From: Larkinella arboricola
GTDB lineage: Bacteria; Bacteroidota; Bacteroidia; Cytophagales; Spirosomataceae
Assembly: GCF_003259745.1 (NCBI RefSeq)
Contig: NZ_QLMC01000008.1
Location: 124,001 to 188,000, forward strand
Direction of reading: 5' to 3'
Length of the DNA stretch: 64,000 bases
The first letter of the stretch is position 1, and the number at the start of each line of letters is the position of its first letter. The notes beneath the pieces were generated by a model. It ran no database searches and was not told the DNA's origin. It worked only from the letters and a program-made list of their open reading frames with translations. This document shows positions 28,981 through 37,000 of this stretch, piece after piece. The position numbers and the translations under genes were made by a program.

Positions 28981-29052
28981 GGTCTCATAGTTCAACGGAT
29001 AGAATAGAAGTTTCCTAAACTTTAGATCTGGGTTCGATTCCCGGTGGGACCA
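28981..29052 (+). tRNA. tRNA-Arg (anticodon CCU)
   Basis: A full cloverleaf folds: acceptor GGTCTCA / TGGGACC with discriminator A, D stem GTTC / GAAT, anticodon stem GAAGT / ACTTT with loop TTCCTAA (anticodon CCT), four-base variable loop, T stem CTGGG / CCCGG with loop TTCGATT. CCA is not encoded. It is the integration target of the phage: the integrase gene starts 130 bases downstream. The intact tRNA remains at this junction. Confidence 0.95.
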
Positions 29053-29063
29053 CGAAACAGGGT

Positions 29064-29099
29064 AAAAAGTGCCTTTACAGCGCGTGAAGGCACTTTTTC
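29064..29099 (+). terminator. Hairpin terminator after the tRNA
   Basis: The stem AAAAAGTGCCTT / AAGGCACTTTTT has an 11-base loop and flanking A and T tracts; it could work in both directions. It lies 12 bases past the tRNA. Confidence 0.7.
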
Positions 29100-29100
29100 A

Positions 29101-29160
29101 TTTCCTAATTCATTTCCTAATGCTTTTATCACCCCTCTTTTTTCCTAATTATTTCCTAAT
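29101..29160 (+). repeat. Four copies of TTTCCTAAT before the integrase gene
   Basis: The 9-mer TTTCCTAAT occurs at 29101-29109, 29113-29121, 29141-29149 and 29152-29160, as two close pairs. Eight of these bases (TTTCCTAA) also occur in the tRNA anticodon arm at 29011-29018. They look like integrase arm-type or excisionase/repressor binding sites. A separate 10-base direct repeat ATGGGAGAGC lies at 29159 and at the integrase start (29182). Confidence 0.65.
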
Positions 29161-29181
29161 GGGAGAGCCTTACTAACCGGT

Positions 29182-30444
29182 ATGGGAGAGCATCAAAATT
29201 TCACTAAGAAGCTGATCATCAAAGATGATTATGTGAAAAAAGACGGTACCAGCACGTTATATATTTACGTGGGCATTGATGGCAAATTTGAACGAATTAA
29301 TCTGAAGATTACCTGGCCAGTAACCCACTTCGATAAGAAGACCGGGAAGCTGATCGCCCGAAGCCGAAACGATAAGGATTTTAACGATTATACCCTGATC
29401 ATCGAAACCGAAATGGCGAAGGTGAACGAAATCTTCAAATCGTATCGCCTGGCGGGGAAAAAGCTGAATCTGGATCAGCTACTAGAAGATTATCATTCGT
29501 TTACGTCCAAAAACGATTTTCTACGGTTCTGGGAAGCCGAAGTAAAAGAACGCTGGAAGCGGAAGAAGATCGAAGCCAACACCAGGGCGGGCCACATCGC
29601 CACGTTAAACAAACTGAAGGTATTCTGGAAGCAGGAAGCCCCCAAACGACAGATTAAAGCGCCAGCGGGATCGGATCAGCCACCGCTTCCGTTTATGGAA
29701 GTAACGCCGAAGCTACTGGAAAACTTCAGAGCGTTTTTAAGAAACCACTACGAAAACGGCGTGGGTACCGTTGAAAAATCAATCAAAGACGTTCGTACGT
29801 ATGTGAAGCGGGCGCTGGCGGATGGAAACGTGTTTGATGATCCCTTTAAGGTGGTTAAAGTATCGCACCCACAGACAAATCCTGATGTTTTGACGGAAGA
29901 TCAGCTGGTAATACTTCTGAAGATGTTTAACGACAATAAGACCCCCGAAAGCTGGGTGGTAGTACTTCGCCACTTTCTTTTCAGCTGCTTTACCGGCCTT
30001 CGGATTTCAGACGCTAAAACCGTTGGTCATGAGCATATTAAAGGCGATTGGCTGGTAATTATGCCATTTAAAAGCCGTAAATTTCAGAAGATCATCCGGA
30101 TCCCGATTCACCCGATGGCCCGGCCCTTAATTTCTACCTCGTTGGGAAAACTATTCCAAACCTACAGCGATCAGTATACGAACCGGCTTCTGGCGAAAAT
30201 TGGCGAAGCGGCTGGCGTTGATTTTAAAATGACAACGCATACGGCCAGGCATACTTTCGGAACGTTGTTTATCGAATTAGGTGGCGATGTGGTAACCCTG
30301 AAGGATTACATGGGACACAGCAAGCTAGAAACTACAATGAAGTACGTACACATCAGCGAACGCAGGAAGAAGGAACGGATCAACGTGTTCGATAAAATCT
30401 TTAAGACGGCCAGGGAAGATAAAGGCGGCCAGGGTGCCGCTTAG
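29182..30444 (+). CDS. int: Phage tyrosine integrase
   Basis: This 420-residue site-specific recombinase inserts and excises the phage at tRNA-Arg. An amino-terminal arm-binding domain (about 10-90), a SAM-like core-binding domain (about 110-220) and the catalytic domain are present. Catalytic residues: Arg274 (TGLRISDAK), His353 and Arg356 (HTARHTFGT), His379 (MGHSKLETT) and the nucleophile Tyr388 (MKYVH). The domain plan is that of Bacteroidota phage and transposon integrases. It is the only plus-strand gene at this end and is followed by its own terminator. Confidence 0.95.
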   Translation: MGEHQNFTKKLIIKDDYVKKDGTSTLYIYVGIDGKFERINLKITWPVTHFDKKTGKLIARSRNDKDFNDYTLIIETEMAKVNEIFKSYRLAGKKLNLDQLLEDYHSFTSKNDFLRFWEAEVKERWKRKKIEANTRAGHIATLNKLKVFWKQEAPKRQIKAPAGSDQPPLPFMEVTPKLLENFRAFLRNHYENGVGTVEKSIKDVRTYVKRALADGNVFDDPFKVVKVSHPQTNPDVLTEDQLVILLKMFNDNKTPESWVVVLRHFLFSCFTGLRISDAKTVGHEHIKGDWLVIMPFKSRKFQKIIRIPIHPMARPLISTSLGKLFQTYSDQYTNRLLAKIGEAAGVDFKMTTHTARHTFGTLFIELGGDVVTLKDYMGHSKLETTMKYVHISERRKKERINVFDKIFKTAREDKGGQGAA

Positions 30445-30535
30445 TATAAACATTGCCGTTTTTTCGGCTGGAATCGCACATTTTAGCAAGTGGGCGTACC
30501 TTTAAGACAATTTATAATTATAGGATGAATGCTGT

Positions 30536-30576
30536 AAGGTGGCCGGGTTTCCTAGCCACCTTCTTTTTATTTTTTT
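30536..30576 (+). terminator. Terminator after the integrase gene
   Basis: The stem AAGGTGGC / GCCACCTT is followed by a long T-rich run. An ATTATAGGAT word precedes it at 30518-30527. Confidence 0.75.
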
Positions 30577-31409
30577 TCATCCGTATGAGGATTGTGCATA
30601 TCTCCTAAGCTTTTATCAGGTAATATAATTCTACCTGTTTCTTTTTCAACTAGTCTTACTTCTAAACCTTCTTGACCTGGGTCTATCCATAAAGCTCCGT
30701 CTTCATTATAAGTTAATTTAATCCGATCCAAAACCCTTTCTTCTTTAGGTACGAGGTTTAAAGTACCTAACATGGGGTTATACCTTTGTGTAACGACTTC
30801 AACTTCGGTACTAAAATCAGTTGATGCTTTAAAAGAGATCACTCTAGCATTTTCTCTACTCACAAATCCTTCAACTGAATAATTGATAAACTGTCTTTCA
30901 CCTGATATCCAACCAAGCTTTTTAAACACAGATTCCCAAAAATTCATGGTTCTCCATACGTTGTAATTCAAGCTTTTGTTTGGTATTCGATCAGAAAGTA
31001 GTGCTACGTCTTTATCATCACTACTATATTCCCCCTGTGAATCTATATACTTATTATTAATTAGTAGCTCACGTACTTGAGTCCTATACCTAAGAGTAGG
31101 TATCCATTTCTCATGTTTAGGCTTAGGATCTTTTGAAGGGAGGAAACGCTTGGCTTCAATTTCATGATGTTTCAAGACGTTGAAAACATCACCTACAATT
31201 GCATATTCTAAACATAGATTCTTTAGATAATAAAAATCATTATAAGGTTTTGGCATCATTTCTCTGAAATGAAACAATTCACCCGCTACTTTCTTTCCAG
31301 CTGCTAGTAACTTTCCATCACCAACCTCATTAGTTTGAAGGCACTCTACAAAATCGCAATAAGCCCCCATAACATCTCTATTGAAGCTATTTAATATCTC
31401 GTTTCTCAT
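30567..31409 (-). CDS. Unknown AT-rich cargo gene beside the integrase
   Basis: The 280-residue soluble product is not recognised. It has a helical first part (DFVECLQTNEVGDGKLLAAG, NDFYYLKNLCLEYAIVGDVF), a central Trp/Phe-containing part (MNFWESVFKKLGWIS) and a beta-rich end (EVEVVTQRYNPMLGTLNLV). No signal peptide or membrane segment. A counted line of the gene has about 37% G+C, well below the phage structural genes. Its place between integrase and late genes, its own composition and lack of similarity to phage proteins suggest a moron, possibly defence or lysogenic conversion. This is inference. TATCCTAATA lies about 25 bases upstream on the minus strand. Confidence 0.75.
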   Translation of the reverse strand: MRNEILNSFNRDVMGAYCDFVECLQTNEVGDGKLLAAGKKVAGELFHFREMMPKPYNDFYYLKNLCLEYAIVGDVFNVLKHHEIEAKRFLPSKDPKPKHEKWIPTLRYRTQVRELLINNKYIDSQGEYSSDDKDVALLSDRIPNKSLNYNVWRTMNFWESVFKKLGWISGERQFINYSVEGFVSRENARVISFKASTDFSTEVEVVTQRYNPMLGTLNLVPKEERVLDRIKLTYNEDGALWIDPGQEGLEVRLVEKETGRIILPDKSLGDMHNPHTDEKK

Positions 31410-31470
31410 TTTAAAATAGTCAAATCTTCATGTATTAGGATAAAGGTCAAAGACTGTTTAGAAATGAGCT

Positions 31471-32064
31471 TTAGAGTCTATTTTTTATAAAATCCGCCAC
31501 GGTCTGGCGGTTCACACCCAGGATTCGGCTGATCGCTGAATGACTTATTTTATTCTTTAGCAACTCCCTAATTGTTTCTTCCTTCCCGGTCAGTTTGGTT
31601 TCCTTCGATTTGGATCCGGCCGGGCGGCCTAATATCTGACCTTCGGCTTTCCTGCGCTCTAGGGCTTCTTTCGTTCGTTGACTGATCAGCTGGCGTTCAA
31701 TCTCGGCCGATAAACTGAAAGCAAAAGCTAGTACTTTACTGGATATCGTGTTTCCTAGTTCGTACCCTTCTTTAATGGATATCACCAATACTTCCTTCTT
31801 CATGCACTCATTCAGAATAGACATAATTTCCAGAAGGGAACGTCCCAGGCGGGAAAGTTCAGTTACGTAAACGATATCACCCTTTTTCAAACTGGCCAGC
31901 AATTCGCCCAGTTGGCGATCCTGGGCGGCCTTCACGCCCGAAGCGGTTTCTTCGATCCATCGATCAATGTGATGGCGCTTTTCATCGGCAGCCTTTAGGA
32001 TCTGGAAGCGTTGATTTTCTACAGTTTGTACGTCGGTGGAAACTCGTAAATAAGCGTAGATCAT
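31471..32064 (-). CDS. Serine recombinase (resolvase/invertase family)
   Basis: The 197-residue product is a small serine recombinase. The catalytic domain begins MIYAYLRVSTDVQT with the nucleophile Ser9, and contains the conserved VYVTELSRLGRSLLEIM and ALSAEIERQLISQR-like helix (FSLSAEIERQLISQRTKEAL). A carboxy-terminal helix-turn-helix (SHSAISRILGVNRQTVADFI) binds DNA. It starts three bases after a 59-codon gene and probably shares its transcript. It may resolve multimers or invert a segment; I see no clear inverted repeats that would mark an invertible stretch nearby. Confidence 0.92.
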   Translation of the reverse strand: MIYAYLRVSTDVQTVENQRFQILKAADEKRHHIDRWIEETASGVKAAQDRQLGELLASLKKGDIVYVTELSRLGRSLLEIMSILNECMKKEVLVISIKEGYELGNTISSKVLAFAFSLSAEIERQLISQRTKEALERRKAEGQILGRPAGSKSKETKLTGKEETIRELLKNKISHSAISRILGVNRQTVADFIKNRL

Positions 32065-32067
32065 ACA

Positions 32068-32247
32068 CTAGTTATTAATAACGTATAGCCGAAAATTGAA
32101 TGCTTGGGCTAGTTCTAAGTAGTCTCCTAAACTGTATCTTCTTCTCTGAATGAATATCAGCTTGAAAAGGTCTAGAATCTCCGATTCCGAGTGACAAAAG
32201 CGAAGCAATTCTAGAGCTTCTTCTTTGGAGTGGGTTGGCTGATCCAT
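32068..32247 (-). CDS. Small phage protein, unknown
   Basis: The 59-residue helical protein (MDQPTHSKEEALELLRFC, LGDYLELAQAFNFRLYVINN) starts inside the stop of the preceding gene (ATGA overlap at 32244-32250), so translation is coupled. An upstream TTG is less likely. No family recognised. Confidence 0.55.
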   Translation of the reverse strand: MDQPTHSKEEALELLRFCHSESEILDLFKLIFIQRRRYSLGDYLELAQAFNFRLYVINN

Positions 32248-32501
32248 CAATCTTTGGAACTTATGATTTCAACAAGTGGAAGAACTACCTCCCAGGTAGA
32301 CTCTTGAAACTTCTCGACTGGCCAGAAATCCACCACACCAGGGGAATTACTTTTATCATCGTTCAGAAAATTGATTAGTACCACCGCGCGAAAGAAGCCA
32401 GGGATCGGATAAGTATCTTCCACCGCCATCAGGATCAACGGCGGTTTAGAGTTAAAACTCAACCGTGATATAAGCAGAGTTCCAAGCTTAAAATTAGCCA
32501 T
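32247..32501 (-). CDS. Small phage protein, unknown
   Basis: From the ATG at 32501 the product has 84 residues (MANFKLGTLLISRLSF) and a beta-rich pattern. It overlaps the next gene by ATGA. It is separated from the tail operon by a terminator at 32619-32650, so it forms a small transcript with the 59-residue protein and the serine recombinase. A start at 32549 is possible. Confidence 0.55.
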   Translation of the reverse strand: MANFKLGTLLISRLSFNSKPPLILMAVEDTYPIPGFFRAVVLINFLNDDKSNSPGVVDFWPVEKFQESTWEVVLPLVEIISSKD

Positions 32502-32618
32502 TTTTGGCGATGCAGGATTAAACGCATTTAACTGAATTAATTTACGCAATTATAGCCAGATTCAAACCACATTTCATTGGATAGTTTTCGCTGATAGAAA
32601 ACGCCCGTTTAAACCCTA

Positions 32619-32650
32619 CAAAAAAGCCCCCGAACAACTTGTTCGAGGGC
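32619..32650 (-). terminator. Terminator of the tail operon
   Basis: On the minus strand the stem GCCCTCGAACAA / TTGTTCGGGGGC (one G-T mismatch) is followed by six T. It lies about 30 bases past the stop of the tail protein at 32678. Confidence 0.8.
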
Positions 32651-32677
32651 CAGCCCGCCAGTGCGATAAAATACCCA

Positions 32678-34087
32678 TTACACCCGCCACAGTTCCAGCT
32701 GGGCCGGAATGACCCGCTGATCTTTGGCCAGGTTCATCTTCGCCGATCCTACCAGGTAGTTTACCCCTTTAATGTGAACTTTATTCCGGAAGGAAAACGT
32801 GGCCAGATCGGCGGGCGTAAGAGCCACATTTTTCGACAGCTTGAACGTTCCGGCCTTAAACCGTTCAAAGCGCCGATACCCCGAATCCACCAGGTTATTT
32901 TCTCCGTTCCAGATCAGGCTTCGCGTTCCGCTGGTATGGGTGGCCGTGGGTACGCCCGAAACCATCCCGTTCCAGAACAACAGCTTCGGAAGCGCCCGGC
33001 TTTGGCTATCCTTGTTTAGCGGGCTGATCCCTGGCTGGCTACACATGGCCAGGCCTGAAACTGGATTCTTCAGGTACGTCGAAAGTCGGGAACGGATCGA
33101 CAGCACCGAACCGCCTTCATTTTCGGCCGTTTCGGGCGTAATGTACTTATCCATTGCGGCCGGGATCGGTTTCATTAGGGCATCGTTTCCATCCAGTTCA
33201 TACCCTAATTCCAGCCGGTTAACAATTTCCGGCGTTTTGGTGTGACCTGGATCCGCTTTTTGCGTCCAATCTATTATACAGGCCGATTTTAAGACATCTT
33301 CCCCGAAGCCGATATCCAGCACCTTCCGCCGAACGTCGAAATCCAGGAATAAATTAAACAGCTTCCGAAGCTCCAGCAAAAGCCCGCCCGCCGTCAGATC
33401 CGGCAAATGGTTGGCCGGAAAGATCGCCGTGGCGGAATCTAAGGAATACAGGTTCGCCAGCACCAGCCGCGAAAGATCCGGATCATCCAGAAACGCCCCT
33501 TTAAACTTCCAGCCCACCCGCTGGCCAAATTGCTCCAGCACCCAGCGAAGAAAGAAATGGGGAACCCTGGCTTCGTCATTATACCAGCCGTTTCCCGAAT
33601 CGTACTTGTTGACGATCCCGCTGAAGCTTTGGTTTCCGTAGAAGCCAGGGTTTTCAATGGATGGCAAACAATACGGATCCACCAGATGATCAGCGGGCGA
33701 AACGTTCAGCGCCGGAAGCGCCAGCTGGGTGAAGTTGATTTCCGACAGCGCCAGCCCTTGCAGATCGCCGAAGATTTCGCCCAGGTTTTGCGTAAAGTAC
33801 AGCACCGTTTCCCCTTCCGCCGATTCCTGGATCTTCACGTACCCCTGTTCGATCACCTGGCTATCCACGTACTTTTCACAGTAATACCGCCGGTTGGTGT
33901 ACCCCACTTGCGGATCATAGAAATAACCCAGCACCCGGCGATTCAAGGGCGTGTCCGGAAGTGTGAAACTGTTGACCCTGGAACCTTGCACCGTGGCAAA
34001 GTCCAGAAGCGGATTATACTTTTCCAGGGTAATCTGGGTACCCGGTTTTAGATCCACCGAATACCCTTCAATTCTGATATCAAACAT
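32678..34087 (-). CDS. Probable distal tail/baseplate protein
   Basis: The 469-residue product directly follows the tape measure gene (one base between), where distal tail or tail-tip proteins are encoded. The amino terminus (MFDIRIEGYSVDLKPGTQIT, VQGSRVNSFTLPDTPLNRRV) resembles the first domain of baseplate hub-type proteins of Bacteroidota phages, and the rest is beta-rich (VLYFTQNLGEIFGDLQGLAL). No enzymatic motif is seen. The role is inferred mainly from position. Confidence 0.65.
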   Translation of the reverse strand: MFDIRIEGYSVDLKPGTQITLEKYNPLLDFATVQGSRVNSFTLPDTPLNRRVLGYFYDPQVGYTNRRYYCEKYVDSQVIEQGYVKIQESAEGETVLYFTQNLGEIFGDLQGLALSEINFTQLALPALNVSPADHLVDPYCLPSIENPGFYGNQSFSGIVNKYDSGNGWYNDEARVPHFFLRWVLEQFGQRVGWKFKGAFLDDPDLSRLVLANLYSLDSATAIFPANHLPDLTAGGLLLELRKLFNLFLDFDVRRKVLDIGFGEDVLKSACIIDWTQKADPGHTKTPEIVNRLELGYELDGNDALMKPIPAAMDKYITPETAENEGGSVLSIRSRLSTYLKNPVSGLAMCSQPGISPLNKDSQSRALPKLLFWNGMVSGVPTATHTSGTRSLIWNGENNLVDSGYRRFERFKAGTFKLSKNVALTPADLATFSFRNKVHIKGVNYLVGSAKMNLAKDQRVIPAQLELWRV

Positions 34088-34088
34088 A

Positions 34089-37000
34089 TTATTTAAAGTT
34101 GCTGGCTTCGGCCACCACGTTTACATGGTTCACCACGTTTACAAAGGTTGATACACTTAGATTTTTGTCGGCGATCCGGTTCAGGTAGCCGTTTGATTGC
34201 CCGATCGAACCGGCCAGGTTATCCAACTTCTGGCGAAGCGTAAGAACGACCATCGTATTTCCAGCCTGTTCGGCTTTGATCAGCTGATCCAGCAGGGCGG
34301 ATATTTCTTTGATCAGTTCGGAGTGGTGGGCGTTCATTGAAAGCCGCATCAGTAGCAGACTGGAAGCCACCGATTTTTGAAGATCTTCGGACTGTTTCGC
34401 CAGGCCGGTTGTAAACTTACCCGCCAGGAATTCGCCGATTTCCGCCAGCGCCAGGGCAGTCGCTTCCGTATTATCGGCGATCGATTCCATTAGCGCCTGG
34501 CTTTGCTCGATCTGTTCCTGAGTTGCGTCCACGCTGGCCTGAGCCGATTCCACGCCCGCCGTTCCATCGCCCGATGATCCGTAATTTGCCCCCGTATCGC
34601 CCAGGTAATCATCCGCATTGTAGGAAATCCCACCATCTTCGTACTTCCGCCAGCTGGGCGATCTGGGAACATAATCGCCGTAGGTGCCGCCATCGCGGAA
34701 GATCTTCGCGCCGTTTTTGTGCATACTGGAGTGAAGAAGCATATCGATAATTGGCCCGTTATTCCGGCGCGTTTCCCTGGAAAGGATCATAAACGGTTCC
34801 CCGCCTTCGGCTTCGCCCACTTCCTGGCCGGTTGCCCGGTCGATCATCGAAATTCCCGCTTCACCAGGGCGCGATCCGTGGCGGCCGCCCTGAAGTACGC
34901 CCGCGTTTTTAAAGTAGCCCTGGCCGATTTTACCCCCTTTGGCGAAGGTGGGCGGCTTCTGGCTCTTGATCATTCCCACCTGGATCGCCGTGGCCGCTGC
35001 CGCACCCGCTACCCCAATCAAGCCCAGCGGCCAGCCCATTGTGGCCAGCGATTTCAGGGCAGCTTGCGCCCCGTTGACGATCGCCATCGTAATATTCAGG
35101 GCTTGTTCGCGCTTCCAGGCCTTCAGCTTTTCATCTTTGATTTTGGCTTCCGTGTCTTTGGTAATCTCGACCACCTTTTTATCATAGGTGTCCTTATCGA
35201 TTACCCCTTTATCGTACTGCTCTTTCCAGGCCGCCAGCTGTTTATCCTTCTCCTTTGTAATTTTGGCAATCTGACTATCCAGATACTTCTGATTGAGTTG
35301 CTGAAGCGTATTGATCACCTGGCCCGCCACCTTCAGCGTTTCCTGGCCTTTGGCGGTAAAGTCCTGAAGCGCCTTCTGATTTTTAGCCTGTTCGTTGGAA
35401 AGCTTCAGGTTCAGCAAGTCCAAAAACTTGCTGTAATCGCCGTTCATCAGCCCATCAATGGCTGAAAAAAACTGTTGCTGATTGGCCAGGCGTTGGGCCG
35501 TACGTTCCTGGGTTAGCGCCGTTTTCTGGTTTTCGTAATTCAGATCGTTCGCCGACAATTCAGCCTTCAGGCGATCATCGATCGCTTTATCCGCCTGGGC
35601 GCGTCGATCCGAATCGGCGATCAGTTCGGCGTTTTTGGCCTTTTCTTCGGCCGCTTCGTTCAGAAGCTTCTGACGGTTGTAATTGTACTCGGCGGTGAGT
35701 CGATCCAGCTTCGCTTCGTAAATCGCCTGGGCGTTGTTTTTGGCCAGGTTTAGGTTCAGATCGGCATTCGCCACGGCGGCCTGGAATTGCAGATCAAAAA
35801 GCTGGCGTTCGCCCGCCAGTTCCTTTTCCCGCTTTTCGGTATTCTTCTGAAGTTCCTTCTGGCGCTGATCGTCGTTTTCCTTCTGGATATCGCTGGAAAG
35901 CTTTTTATTGATCAGATCCAGCGCCTGGGCTTTCCGGGTTTCGTCGGTAATCGTGCGTTCCACTTCGGCCTTTGCCCCTTCGGCCTGGAATTGCAGTTCC
36001 GCCAGCTTCCTTTCGTGTTCGTCGGCGATTAAGCTGATCAGCAGTTTCTTCTGTTTATCGGCCGCTTCCCGATCTTCCTTTTCCTTCTTTTCCCGGTACT
36101 CTTTTTCGATGGCCGCCTTTCCGGTTTCGTACGCTTTATCGGCCGCCGTGAATTGCGCCAGCTTCAGCTTTTGATCGGCCTGGCTTTCCTGGATCTTCTT
36201 TTTCTCCTGATCCAGTTCAAACTTCAATTGAGCGATTTTGCGCGTTTGTTCGTCCGCAATGGCCGCGATGTTGGCCTTTTTAGCCGCTTCAATTGCGTCC
36301 TGATTGGCTTTCTTCTTATCGTCGGCCAGCTTCTTTTCGTGATCCCGGCGCTTCTTCTCATCATCCGACAAATAGCCCGCGTTATCCTTCGACATACCCG
36401 CCAGGCCGCCCTTATTGGCCGTGGCGGCATCCTGGGCGGATTTTTCCGCGCCCGCTTTGCTGGTGGCGGTTTTCTTGTCTACGTGGGATTTGTGATCGGC
36501 TTCGATCTTGGATTGCTCGGATTTGATCTTATCCGAATAGCCCTTTCCGTACGCTTCGGCAATTTTGGTACCGCCCGAACTCCAGATTTTAGCCGCCCCG
36601 GCGAAGTCCAGGTTTTTTAAAGCCGATCCGAAATCTTTTACCAGGCTTAACCCCACTTTCAGGGCTTCCCAGACACCGGCAATTCCCGCCCGAAGCGGTT
36701 GAACGTTATTGTACAGCAGGGCAAACCCAGCCACCAGCAGCGCCACGGCGGCCACCACCAGACCGATCGGGTTCATGGCCATCACCGCGTTTAATGCAGT
36801 TTGTGCCGTGGTTACGGCTCCCGTTGCGATTGTCTGCAATTTTTTAGCGGCCGTAATTCGTAGGGCATTGGCTTCGGTATAAATCGCCTGGGCGTTGAAC
36901 GTCACCAGCGCCACGGTCAGCGCCCCGATGGCCACTTTATTTTCATTCACGAAGGCCGGAATGGCGCGAATGGTATTCACGAACGTAATCAGCCCCGCGC

